This document shows positions 53,801 to 61,155 of a stretch of 64,000 nucleotides of DNA, piece by piece (the first letter of the stretch is position 1; the number at the start of each line of letters is the position of its first letter). Location: the NCBI GenBank assembly GCA_948607205.1, contig CAPERS010000005.1, forward strand, positions 1 through 64,000, written 5' to 3'. The stretch is from an uncultured Eubacteriales bacterium (lineage in GTDB: Bacteria > Bacillota > Clostridia > Christensenellales > UBA1242). The notes under the pieces were generated by a model. That model had not been told where the DNA came from, did no database searches, and saw nothing but the letters and a program-made list of their open reading frames with translations. The translations under genes were made by a program, and so were the position numbers.

Positions 53801-56800
53801 TCAGCAGATATGACGGTCACATCCTTCTTGACACAACATCTTCAATCAATGCCGGTGGTATTGTTGGAAGAGTTGTGAATGAAGGCTCAACAAACAATTC
53901 AGCAAACGGCTCTGCAACTTTGGATTGGCTTTCATTCGGTGGAGATATCAGACTTTCAAATAAATCATCAGACATAAAAATAGGTGGAACTGCAGGTTAT
54001 ATTTCTGTAAACAGAATTGATATGCATAACAACTATAACTACGGCGACGTCTTTGTTGCAAAAGAAATCACTTCAATATCTGAATACTTCTTTGGTGGAC
54101 TTATTGGTCAAACCGATACGACAAATTTGACAGAGGCTGAAATTAATTCTAACTATAGTTTAGTAACTCATAACAGTGATATCATAACCAAAGATAATAA
54201 TGCAAACATTCATGCTTTGTTTGGAACGCAAGTTGCTAAAGAAAAAAGCGACAGTGGAAATATTCAAGTATCTTCAAACTTCTATAACCATGGCGTTACT
54301 CTCACAACCGATAACCAAGGCATTGATATGGGTTATATGTCAGCATATAACAATGACGGCAGATATGGATATGGAATTAAGAAAGAGAACACTAGTGTAG
54401 TTGATTTAGGATATAACACTGACAGTAATATTGTAACAGTGATTAAAGGTGTGCTTGGCGATAACGTTGAAGAAGGTTCAAAACTTAAACCAAAATCATT
54501 GACTTCAATGGAAACTACAATTGAAAAAGCAAAACTTTCATCAGATACTTCAGTTAAGTATTATCATATCCCTTCAGACAACAGTGGCTCTACAACATTT
54601 GATTGGCAGTCTGACTCTTCTCACTCTTACGAACTTACAAACGTTGCAATAATAGGCGATGCCAACACTATCGTTCTTAAAGGTTTTAAAGACAATTTCA
54701 TAAGCAAAATGTCTGGCTATTCATACATTTCTGACCTTGTTGTCAATATTGAAAACATGGTTGTCGGCGAAAATACCTCAGACAAAAAAATTGTCGGTGG
54801 TCTTGTTGGACAAATGGAAGGTGGAAACATTTTCGCTGTCGGCATAGACGGAAAAATTGAACTAGCAGGCTCAGGAACTTCCACAGTCGGTGGAATTGTC
54901 GGAAAAATGACTCGAGGCACAATCAGTGACAGTTACAGCGTCGCTGACATCCTCTATCGCGCTGGCCAAAATGAAGACAATTATGGAAACATGTCCGGAA
55001 TAGTTGGTCAAGGAGATGAAACTACCAGCAAAAACATTTACGGCACTTTCAGTGGTGGTTCGCTCACAAGTTATATCGACGCAAACCTTCACGCATTCGC
55101 AGGTGGCGAAAACATCTCAATTGACAATTCATACACTTACACCTATCTCGACTGGAACGACCATACAGATGGTACTGCGGATATTTCAAACAAACTTGAT
55201 ATTTGTGCATCCAACACATTTGGAGAAAACTTTGTCTTTGATACAAATGCAATAAACAGTAAAACGAATGGTGAAATAAATTATGGGAACCTTGAGGGAT
55301 GTTTGGGTGATAATTGGGGTAGTAAGAGTATAAATTATTATTTCAACTTTGGATATCCAACACGCACAGGCTTCAACTATCTCAAACCATCTTCGTTGTT
55401 TAGTTATGAAACTGACTCTGATAGAACAAAAACTTTAGAAATAAAGACTGGGAATGAAAAATTATCAGATAATAAAAATACAGCAGAACTCTATGGATAT
55501 ACTTATAAACGCTTGTCAGTTAAAGACACACTCGCTGTAACTTCAACAAAAAGCCAAAATAATAATTATGCATATGGCATACCAAATGCATCAATATTTG
55601 AAAATATAAGTGACAAGAATTTAGATTCAAATATCAAAATGCTTACTCTGCTTAATGATATTGATTTGTCCAATACAAGCATAGAATCATGGAATCCTTT
55701 TACAATCAAGATAGATAATAATAAAATCAGACAAAACTTTGATGGAAATGGACACACATTGCATAACTTCCAAAACACAATTTTTGAAAGTTTGGAAGGT
55801 GGAATGGTAACCAACTTACGTATCACAAATGACGCAGTCAAAGATTTGTCCGCACCACTTCTTGTATCAGAACTCAACGGCACAACCGTTTCAAACCTTA
55901 CTCTTTCAGGAAGAATAACTGGAAATGCAACTGGCAATTTAGGTGCTGTGGCAAATACTGCGACTGGCTCAACTACCTTAACTGCTGTAACAAATATGGT
56001 TAATATCGCTGTTGATGCTACAGCTGATTTACGAGTTGGTGGACTTGTAGGTAAAGTTGATAAAGAAAGCGAATTAACAATTAACTATTCATCAAACTAT
56101 GCACCAATAGAGGTTGCAAATAATAATGATGTTAACAAAACAACTGATAATATAAATAATATAGAAAGAGAAGTATGTGTATTTATTTTTACAGGTGGTC
56201 TGGTAGGAAATAACTCGGGAACTACTTATATTTATAACTCATACAACGCTAATGCAGTCATAAATGGTTATAGAAGTTCAGTGTCTGGAAAGACTGAGGG
56301 TAAATCTGCAGATTATAAAACAGGTGGACTGGTTGGTAGTAATAGTAAACAATTAAAAGTTTATAATTCTTATAACTCAGGTATTGTTAAATCAGGCAAT
56401 AAAAATGTTACAGGAAAAGATGATAGGCCTTCTTCAGGGGTGTTGATAAGAGGTTCAGCACATCAATGTTCTTTTGCAGGCGGACTTGTTGGGTTTACCA
56501 ATGACGCAAGTAATAGTGATGATGGAACTATTGTAAACAACTGCTTCAATGAAGGTTCAATCGAAGCATTGGGAACAGACCCTGTGACAGAGTATGATTT
56601 GCAGATTGAAGAAGTTGAAATAACGGAAGGGCCATTGGGCGGATATAAGAATACAATAATAAAATCTGCAACACTATATCAGACAGACATTTGCAAAACT
56701 AATGTCTATGCTTATGATATAGGATACAATGTTACAAGTATTGAAAGCAGTTCTGGAAAAAATAACATTGTTAGAAACGGCACGAGTCTAAATGGTAAAC

Positions 56801-59800
56801 AAATATTATCAGTTGTTGAAATAGGTGATGAATATTGTGGTATTAAAAGCGTTGAGAAAAATAATGGTCGTTGGTCTTATGGAGAAACAGATGGAGATGG
56901 GACATACAAAAACTCTATGCAAACATATTTTGAAAGTTATTATACAAGACTGAGTAGTTTAAGTTTAGAAAGTGGAAAACAGTCATCAACCAATCTCGAT
57001 AGGGCAGGCGTTTTTAAAAATCAAGGAGTTGAAGAAAAAGACATTGCTATAAAAAATAGCGAAGGAATAGTTAATTTAATAAAAGGAATTTGTTCAATAG
57101 ATAAGCAAAATATTCCAGTTTCAATTGTATATAAAGTTCCTTATCAAAATTTTGTTCAGGTAATAGTTCCTGGTGCAGATAAGTCACTTGATTATTTGAA
57201 TCTTGCGAAAATAGAGAATGTTTATTATGGATTTTATGCAAATCAAGAACTTTTGCAAATTAACTTCAAAGATGGGTTTATAGATGGTAAATATGAAAGC
57301 GATAAGTTTTCAGGTGAAAAAAATTATGAAGGTTATAAATCAGCGTTTGATTATTATAATAAAGGGGATAATTTATCTAATACTGACAAAGAAAATAGAA
57401 ATTCTGAAGATGATAAAAATGTAAAGCAACAATGTAAATATGAAACTAATTCACAAGGCGTTAATAAAACAACTATAAAAGGCGAAGCCTATAATTTAGT
57501 TTCGAATGGACCAAATGCATCTGCAGCATTAACAGCTGGAAATACAACTTTGACTTTTGAAATAGATATTAGCTCTATTGGAAGTCTAAAAGATTTAACT
57601 CTTGATAGTGTTAAGTTATATAAAGAACAAGGTAATGAATACTTAGGTGAATTTAAAGACACTTCTTCCATTGTAAGCCAATCGGAAAAAAGTTCAACAA
57701 TAAGCATTAAAGTGACTGCAGTTTTAGAAGAAGGAAGTTATGACGTAGAAGCGAGGGTTACATTCATAAAAACAACCAATTTGGAATTAAATAATTTAAC
57801 AGGTTCATTAATTTATGATGATGTTGAAGAATCGAATACTGCGGGTCTTTTTGGAATATATGTAGGAGAATCTTTATCAGAATATATTGGTGAAGGGCTT
57901 AATCTAACTTGGAATGATGGTGATAAAGAATCGTCAAATATTATTCATGTAAGAAAAAATAATAAAGATTACTATATGGTTTATGATAGCAGTAGCAAAG
58001 TTTTATATTTTGCACCTGGGGCAAAACTTAATGGAGAACCTATAAACGAAGTTGTTGATGAATACACTAAGGACGTATTTAAGAGTATGTTTAGTGGCAA
58101 CTGCGAGATAGTTAAAACTATTTCAGGCACTGCTACACAAAATATTACAGGCGAAAATGTTGATAAAAATATATCAAAAAATCATCAACTTGAAAGCGAA
58201 ATAGAATATGAATTTGATGCTACTAGTGTAGGAGATGGCGCTATTAAAGCAATTTCTTATGAAAAAGATGGTGAAGATTTAATTATCAATCTTCAAGCAA
58301 CAAATGAAGCCAAATTTGGTGGGTTTAATGCAAAATATATTTTTGGATTGAATCAGACAATAGAAAATAGTGATGGAGAAATTTCAAACCAATATATTCC
58401 GTTGTTAAGTAATGATGGCTATGGAAAGACGGCATTTGATTCAGATTGGCAGATATTAAATGCTCAAGGTGATGTTGTGGTTGCCTTAACAGAAAATTCA
58501 ACAAGTGAAAACTTTGGATTACGCTTTGTTGGAAAGGCAGATGAGTTTGCTGACGGAACAGAGATAAATGAAATTTTAGAAAGTCTTGATATTTTAAAAT
58601 CAGTTAAGTATGCACCAGTAATAAATTTAGATAGTCAATATATTAATTATGAAGAGACAACTGACGACGGACTAAAACTGATTGTTAACATTTCTAAAAA
58701 TGTTGATGAAAGAAGTATAATTGTTGGTAACGAACATTACGAATTTGTTGATGGAAATATTCTACCTCTCAATAGAGATGATTTAATAAGTGTTTCGTTT
58801 GGAGGAGTAGAAATATTTGAAGGCTATGATATAAATTTCAAAATGCAAGAAAAAATTTCTTCTTATGATATTGATATAACTTTAGTAGGAGAAACTTCTG
58901 AACATGCAAAATTATTTGTTAATGGTGAAACGATTGAAGGTGATTTATTATCTGGCTTGAAATATTTAAAAGAAGGTATAGAAGTTTCTGAAATTGAAAA
59001 CCTTATGCTTGATATATTTGGTCAAGTTAAGTATATAACTATTTCTAAACCTAATATTGATTCAATAGAAGGTAAACCAGAAGGGGATGTTAATTTAATT
59101 TTAACTGGCGCGACTTTAAATTTTGTAAATGATGGAGATAAGTACACTGTCGAGTATATTTATGACGAAGAAAATCAAGAGTTTAAAGTGGCTAATATTA
59201 GGGCAATAATTAAAAACTGTTTTGGAGAAAATGGAATTGAAAATGATTTTTCATTTACAATAGAAAAGAAAGATGACGATTATATTTATGTTTCAAGCGA
59301 AACATTTGGAGATTTTTTAAGGTTTAAAGATGGGAAGTTTGAAAAAGCAATAATTTCAGGAGCTGATTCTGAAGTGGTAACATGGGAAGATGTAAATGGA
59401 AATTCTACAGATTTCATGCTTACAATTACAAAAATTGATGAGAATGATGTTGAAGAAGTTGTAACATGGAAGTTAAAGATAGATTTAGATAAAATTCCAA
59501 ATTTTGATAATTTCAAAATTCAAGATTCTAATATTTATACGAATTTTGAATTAGATACGGATGATGAAAAACAATCTAAGTTTAATTGGGATATAAATGG
59601 TCAGAATTCAAAAAATATAGACTTGTTAAAAGATATTGCTTTTTCATTAGAAGAAGGTCAAACTATAATCAATAATAATTCAAAAGTTCAAGTTAATGAA
59701 AATGGGCAAATAGAAAAGATAGACGCAAGTGAATTAAAAAAATTGAATAATAATTTTTCTATTTCAATAACTGAAAAAACAGATCCTTTAAGTGTCACAA

Positions 59801-60885
59801 TTAAAAAAACAGGTCAAGGAGAAACCTGCTACAATATTATATTAATAGAAGATATTATAGTTGAAACTGCAAGTGAGGCAACTCAAAATATAAATATTTC
59901 AGGAAATGGAAAAAATATCATTTTTATCAACAATGAGAATGCGTTATTTAGCAACGGCGATAATAAATATATTAATAACGTTAGTATTTTGGGAGTTGTA
60001 AAAAATGAGTCTTTCTTGACATCAAAAAATAAATATTACAATGTTTCAACTTATGGAATAGTTTCTGAAAAAGAAACAGGTTGTATCATTAATAACGAAA
60101 ATACCGAAATACAATGCCTAAATAATTTCATATCGGTGGAAACAAAGGCAGGAAAAGATATAACGTTAGCAACAAGTGTTATTTCACCTGATAATATTAT
60201 GGTAAAATCTTATGGTTCCTTGTTTGCTGGTGATGGAGAAGATGGAGAATCTTGGGGTAAGAGCAAAGATAAACAATCAGGAAAAGTAGAAAAGGGAAAT
60301 GACGGCGGAGATATTGTATTACAAGGCATTGATTTATTAGGACTTATAAAAGTAGGCATTGGAGGTAAAGGTGGATTTGGATATGCTGGTAGTTTAAATG
60401 ATGCTGGTTTCAGAAATGATAATAATATAATAGATGCAAGTTCATCATTATCAATCATGACTCAGGAAGATGGAGAAAATGGGAAAAATGGTCTATTATT
60501 AAGTTCTAAAAATCATAGCACAACATTGATTAGAACTGAAGGTGCAAAGAGAATAAAATTTATTTCAGGCATTGATAGGGGGGCATTTAATATAAAAGTT
60601 GGAACTTATGTTAAAATAGAGGTTCCGGGGATAGGAGAACTACTCCATTCAGGTTATGGTTTTGGTGTAGACGTAAAAGTCTGGCCTTTGAATACAATTG
60701 TCAAAACTTCATTCACTAATACTTTTGGTAATAAAACAAAATTCAGAGGTAATGTAAAAAGTGAGTATGGAAATTATGGAAACTTTACTATTTATACTTT
60801 AAGTAACAACGCTGACATATTAAAAAATATCTTCTCCAACATGTCTTATGGAACTTGGGATGGAGTCACTTGGAAAGCAAATTAA
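41860..60885 (+). CDS. Giant secreted lipoprotein with Ig-like and GLUG repeats (6341 aa)
   Basis: One uninterrupted frame of 19,026 nt. The start is the ATG at 41860 with AAGGAGG 4 nt upstream. The signal peptide ends in lipobox LASC, with acylated Cys23. Residues about 25-1065 are Ig/BIG2-like beta modules; about 1070-1330 form a first block of GLUG motifs (GGLVGLNGVSGTIEN type); about 1330-2230 are more Ig-like modules; about 2240-5060 form a long GLUG region with over 30 GG(L/I/F)(V/I)G motifs, where new blocks open with phrases such as LDGNGHVINI or FDGNGHTLHNF; about 5070-6000 are an acidic region with no recognised fold; about 6000-6341 are beta-helix-like with a Gly-rich stretch. There is no LPxTG and no transmembrane tail. 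A surface adhesin or matrix filament is the likely role. Codon use becomes AT-richer after about 55.2 kb. Confidence 0.9.
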   Translation: MKKFFVGLLSIFMICGGIILASCGESKVSLSIDQTYKEIVVLDEDNIEPVFVTCVVNGVDNGKVSVSSSQNSIVSASVEYNSSSNQNIISLIAGDMEGTATVTVTTLDQTVKETITVFVHGEVTGMSEKVYTNGQSQLYAIRGGQRTLNANELIDFETTLNTSRKDISWKLKEEDQYITLDGNVLSIDENYKAGVSEPKLTLTATSIFNPDISEDITLTILDKIDTSSVNLAFAFNRTMDYTNIFSQNENGDIVKEKILLTSNREADPDNKTAYIRIIFADCEKYSIEPVISYKNTNADVGQISILSDSNQESGVRYFIAEGKDNANITANASFKIGHKEFAYSVSTDFFEIGSYEKIDKIKIFDENGFEIKATQSIYNSYSLDKSLGQEFEVALLPTTVQGYTGQYNLELQVNDLSYVGKPAPIEMHYIDEDGYARVLNFGHGENKSDVTNIKVIFKSISISSKQVYIRAVNDIPESLLSTLTFNSEDNKKVKTSVELNLQRAPTSLVFEDKNQKNIYFSSAYGAEKTLSKEFKVFGQTSLTGLSVVYSNAFVDSPVLVQTGSSLDEGVNYKGEPYVQFRVSFDLLSSGLGQTRNGEYRIVHTNGISSDAFDLNVLLPLTDAYLKIDNLTSYNAVVGHRNEGNLFDANGTALPNKSNSLSFIMLKNGATLPFALQTNSVNLGNGSVSSVLESAEFRFVDEEKENELSQEDYQNLIANFENASRESNVVSINSLGNTLSSHATGTTYILIKFKGKSIGEDGIEDVTFYRVVKVESFVAPATLKPNVSSVEVYAENSVSEDDQSTEKTVIINFAQNGVTYKEPTNFIFEYDPNAKDDENKNLHFTNNGASINFGNFSIDNITIFDSYMSFVVRGISTNGQTAFNKNLSIAYVYKDENKNAYIALENSIDITVKNADRIERVTWESFNEDGIYFDLSDNGDNSQIIVTSVSPTNARNKDLKFIAVNESGNIDNSFVKFSQVDSGSDVVTLNAQTGRTGKIYILPKDAINNERIYFYDGFDTGDDGNKVYDNHKKSIMLADIGKEFENIKNYFFINNNKEEIKLSNIIVEIPVTIADGESFDTAYRIYSESQLSSFNPKKFYTFMNNVTISQDTAVKIKTLGTFEGGIQGATPQTTIVFEGSNIIGINNGTIRNITFAGTVNGSSGFVATTNNGTMQNVTVDVTTNENGYIYSSLNALVDNNGAGGLVGLNGVSGTIENCAVLGLNIASNDKDSDLSIAGGLVGTNKGTILSSRVEFYNFNNAVRNTISAQKVAGLAYANNGRIESSFAYNYSSENVLNGDSKALVYSAGDSSILTLSFASVGVALNHDDDSSIKLTNGYVKYSKAKEDGTGNEEIIDYYDEDGFIRHINDSNFDTSIANNENFVVSGEEGFLAYVNNGEAHLKDVFQDRVLTEGEIENLNPQTHEVNGFYKTLSVSQNSAIGFFYKVEDLTLTAKEKNELDGYNRVSLDEFVGDSSGIVAISDNAYVANIIGNEIVFTGVGNATITLVSKQNYQLKKDINIEVVYSLSKLKASYNFGGKSVEILKGQTHNLQTGATRSITYTFDKNIIRLGASAKAFNLVENNVNLRNNEYILTTPRVLTITENNIVSGRSIEVNPILSGREDDNDFSSYQSAINAEFGHNFKLSTYQGALDLRYSLDKVDISPAVTGSIKAVLTTSNEEDTIAPIVRLGDVALDIYQEEDGSYTASYSKGENERLKISVSRLSRKEISGNKYEIEFLIEISVHENYKWAVSNAEKYDVTFYSLGKTVSDSFDLTVSPQAFNYIDVNNYKVEHITSANIQGVNKDIYHIENKASSVLAPGNNSILKVNINPQFANYHHLKISYTGEQTLNAVVMKKMVAKNADDENATEFYENTVTSGVENFGNVMIVTPSLDDRKTGNMFFNIWINQSVNVNNTNLTFDITFFDENDNPITSVKSFIRVSYLQEPNITVNGQRELSFVAKGETAKGKLYFDADQTVSTNPIMIEDAKGIRVVNQREVESDIAGRRLIEFDVVVELDAEAIGGNNAVKLSANVKGEVQQKTAYNTMTIVDLAINTNPQSIKLEGSDSDTLQAYVGVGKMLKFNYTFMPEEYSYDLSDGAQIEAVRKLQQKRNEFSSSGLYIEGNEGKSYYSINYNSNHTQEKPLAQRIDYFNEETGGWSSILNTESNTFVSSVNGLFTISMNADASGNYRENQLLITGLKETSENSSVRMRMTTYINYAGQTLPIVKEFNVAVSEYSDEDLPIRVTNEQEFLKMAEGKEQNYILANDITLKNYSPLNTENIASLDGNGHVINIESFKTEKENASQNTLQLALFNNVTSNTTLKNVVVNVYNAGRQILADIDDYSSFEIAGFAISNAGIITNCSVVAFNSERQEGEDISPVGTYGLNVTYIKGTGTSSPQYLTDGSNWSSQVAGFAIRNTGSITNSKVGGDSVYLIGNKYTSDLNDGDPRYTLNIVQLEYFNIKGQGNMSGFVLDNSGYISASSVKNLSMNNQSEAPQFYTAGFVGNNTSSIITSYVEGVKSNDDRDSYKFCRMGSMIQSKMGVVSGFAYQTSESATIKDSYSNIGIANSDVQEETYLASGFIYINKGSLYNCYSSSQIQNQTYSQMNFSGVDSNGNLLNTDGSYENCYYYNPAYTEVGDSGEPTESSFKTGAGQLRDVTKQGSFYGFAIGGETSTNTIWRMTLNEGIKLVEPDMLSFSHRYYQVLSNQEDVEKDEQKYILPYATIMLDGDIRDMSYGSIYNPIIIRTPQEFLDVTGVSKSSSINEKVDAKAVKGVYRLVSNLDFNELASSEEQVNGIDIPSTRKSLTGIIYGNGFTISNINLAGSQQRETFAYGLFGAIESVKNSSGNIELEAMILNLNLTISKVINNKASAVGALAGFVRDASVVNVNLSFNDNASVEGSNFVGGVVGFAFANSTLKNLTTENTKVVASRRVSDNTEPLNAESLATLRNSNEFKSITTSLYSNLGQTEIDNLIKKVEKMSFAGGIVGFVDIFEGNGNDAYYSETDFTKSKDFLTYNVVSIKAEGPTFVQAGVAGGLIGLSGCNTSVKDAQLIIDGTMSDNQTHIVSIKHYAGAIIGQSFGTLSQLVATHDAQTQRTIQTNMGRYYNGKSFDKSLERGAIDLFSSISGEYNRIAVGGLVGYVGSGSMNLSYSNLNAVDLEANYAGGLIGEIDIHENVQAYKSTNGTVQGYESKYIINQSYASGDVRGKIAAGGIIGKLNECSDTKEKAGVALHAVNSVNFFSVYNYQTGENFVDIDRDNDIFSSNNVYAFVGEFAKKSNAVNLPNTDADGNIVEDLSPWLSLVIETTSEVDNEGNETQSQGATVSRIYRYFTNASQGEQVEKIDVAPKFAPNVDSELIIEVKEDEEGNKDKLSYLTKTEEPEKYTDIKTGKSFTQGSFLSNSFWSKDNWVHEDTTLFPTLKYTDAFGYFIYLDQFNIGTVIKTMRENSNVEVVVRGRKYKDNDQEIGDINMIEYFQTLGTFKQIQNFAGTIRSLKNTSSSSGELVKIILDRPLFESTSSGFTLKDTVISFENRKVNEEVTSDNIFKAGNSFSGAFANGTMTEAVISNVRFEFKNAGMKLTGENVGLIAPEISSSNISNTEILIDNSDTDKSDTKPFSNDSFLSVSLETKNVGLFAGVLRQISAVRQMNFSMNSIKVADVENFNKNNPFIAFNSSSVNIAESVSVGSMIGRAEFEKNNSGNKQAFSIALQSLSTTPTFKFSAPGNLFKTLNVGGMIGTLGTSVNLSVNANFDTDTVFVNSELIVTSPSKSKTTSLNYGGIVGYIENTGSVVSISNDGKSTASVNTKITSILNKNNNVWKEVNYGGLVGKSERQVGVKNFKTYNVTNGELSKDILKLAQENLSYTTDPIEANSINYGGYVGDGTIVNIETQKECAIEFDNASNEQVNIISLKADTVNAGGLVGQAQTVSMSGNGRIKVIDSFNVSNLETTSSSTKAGETTNSIANVGGFVGSASNVNFTSSRSNVSRYDGHILLDTTSSINAGGIVGRVVNEGSTNNSANGSATLDWLSFGGDIRLSNKSSDIKIGGTAGYISVNRIDMHNNYNYGDVFVAKEITSISEYFFGGLIGQTDTTNLTEAEINSNYSLVTHNSDIITKDNNANIHALFGTQVAKEKSDSGNIQVSSNFYNHGVTLTTDNQGIDMGYMSAYNNDGRYGYGIKKENTSVVDLGYNTDSNIVTVIKGVLGDNVEEGSKLKPKSLTSMETTIEKAKLSSDTSVKYYHIPSDNSGSTTFDWQSDSSHSYELTNVAIIGDANTIVLKGFKDNFISKMSGYSYISDLVVNIENMVVGENTSDKKIVGGLVGQMEGGNIFAVGIDGKIELAGSGTSTVGGIVGKMTRGTISDSYSVADILYRAGQNEDNYGNMSGIVGQGDETTSKNIYGTFSGGSLTSYIDANLHAFAGGENISIDNSYTYTYLDWNDHTDGTADISNKLDICASNTFGENFVFDTNAINSKTNGEINYGNLEGCLGDNWGSKSINYYFNFGYPTRTGFNYLKPSSLFSYETDSDRTKTLEIKTGNEKLSDNKNTAELYGYTYKRLSVKDTLAVTSTKSQNNNYAYGIPNASIFENISDKNLDSNIKMLTLLNDIDLSNTSIESWNPFTIKIDNNKIRQNFDGNGHTLHNFQNTIFESLEGGMVTNLRITNDAVKDLSAPLLVSELNGTTVSNLTLSGRITGNATGNLGAVANTATGSTTLTAVTNMVNIAVDATADLRVGGLVGKVDKESELTINYSSNYAPIEVANNNDVNKTTDNINNIEREVCVFIFTGGLVGNNSGTTYIYNSYNANAVINGYRSSVSGKTEGKSADYKTGGLVGSNSKQLKVYNSYNSGIVKSGNKNVTGKDDRPSSGVLIRGSAHQCSFAGGLVGFTNDASNSDDGTIVNNCFNEGSIEALGTDPVTEYDLQIEEVEITEGPLGGYKNTIIKSATLYQTDICKTNVYAYDIGYNVTSIESSSGKNNIVRNGTSLNGKQILSVVEIGDEYCGIKSVEKNNGRWSYGETDGDGTYKNSMQTYFESYYTRLSSLSLESGKQSSTNLDRAGVFKNQGVEEKDIAIKNSEGIVNLIKGICSIDKQNIPVSIVYKVPYQNFVQVIVPGADKSLDYLNLAKIENVYYGFYANQELLQINFKDGFIDGKYESDKFSGEKNYEGYKSAFDYYNKGDNLSNTDKENRNSEDDKNVKQQCKYETNSQGVNKTTIKGEAYNLVSNGPNASAALTAGNTTLTFEIDISSIGSLKDLTLDSVKLYKEQGNEYLGEFKDTSSIVSQSEKSSTISIKVTAVLEEGSYDVEARVTFIKTTNLELNNLTGSLIYDDVEESNTAGLFGIYVGESLSEYIGEGLNLTWNDGDKESSNIIHVRKNNKDYYMVYDSSSKVLYFAPGAKLNGEPINEVVDEYTKDVFKSMFSGNCEIVKTISGTATQNITGENVDKNISKNHQLESEIEYEFDATSVGDGAIKAISYEKDGEDLIINLQATNEAKFGGFNAKYIFGLNQTIENSDGEISNQYIPLLSNDGYGKTAFDSDWQILNAQGDVVVALTENSTSENFGLRFVGKADEFADGTEINEILESLDILKSVKYAPVINLDSQYINYEETTDDGLKLIVNISKNVDERSIIVGNEHYEFVDGNILPLNRDDLISVSFGGVEIFEGYDINFKMQEKISSYDIDITLVGETSEHAKLFVNGETIEGDLLSGLKYLKEGIEVSEIENLMLDIFGQVKYITISKPNIDSIEGKPEGDVNLILTGATLNFVNDGDKYTVEYIYDEENQEFKVANIRAIIKNCFGENGIENDFSFTIEKKDDDYIYVSSETFGDFLRFKDGKFEKAIISGADSEVVTWEDVNGNSTDFMLTITKIDENDVEEVVTWKLKIDLDKIPNFDNFKIQDSNIYTNFELDTDDEKQSKFNWDINGQNSKNIDLLKDIAFSLEEGQTIINNNSKVQVNENGQIEKIDASELKKLNNNFSISITEKTDPLSVTIKKTGQGETCYNIILIEDIIVETASEATQNINISGNGKNIIFINNENALFSNGDNKYINNVSILGVVKNESFLTSKNKYYNVSTYGIVSEKETGCIINNENTEIQCLNNFISVETKAGKDITLATSVISPDNIMVKSYGSLFAGDGEDGESWGKSKDKQSGKVEKGNDGGDIVLQGIDLLGLIKVGIGGKGGFGYAGSLNDAGFRNDNNIIDASSSLSIMTQEDGENGKNGLLLSSKNHSTTLIRTEGAKRIKFISGIDRGAFNIKVGTYVKIEVPGIGELLHSGYGFGVDVKVWPLNTIVKTSFTNTFGNKTKFRGNVKSEYGNYGNFTIYTLSNNADILKNIFSNMSYGTWDGVTWKAN

Positions 60886-60933
60886 TTATTATAAGTATTT
60901 CAATTAAAGTAAAATATGTCAAAATTATACAAA

Positions 60934-61020
60934 TTTCGACATAAAACGACGGGAGGGGATGAGTTGTTTCAAAAAAAGTTATAAAAAGTTTTGAAACAAC
61001 TCCAATTTCCTTTGTCGAAA
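60934..61020. other. Large two-part hairpin between the giant gene and radC
   Basis: The inner stem GAGTTGTTTCAAAA (60961-60974) pairs perfectly with 60989-61002. The outer stem TTTCGACA (60934-60941) pairs with TGTCGAAA (61013-61020). No T run follows, so it is not a standard terminator. It may protect the 3' end of the very long mRNA or encode a structured RNA. A GGGAGGGG run lies in the 5' arm. Confidence 0.6.
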
Positions 61021-61155
61021 AAGGTTGGATATGCTAAAATATTATCGATAAAATTCCAAACTGAGATGATTGATTAAAACTTCAGTCAAAAACTTATATT
61101 CAAAAGACAAAATTTTTATTCAAAAAGTCAAATTTAAACAAAAGGAGAAAAGGTC

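Noticed and set aside
41860..60885. Assembly fusion of several genes
   Set aside because: No internal stop, no internal ribosome site with promoter, and a continuous run of the same module types argue for one real gene. The composition shift is reported as a finding instead.
60959..60994. Short peptide gene after GGGAGGGG
   Set aside because: The 11-codon frame starts only 2 nt after the SD-like run and sits inside the stem of the nested hairpin, so translation is unlikely.
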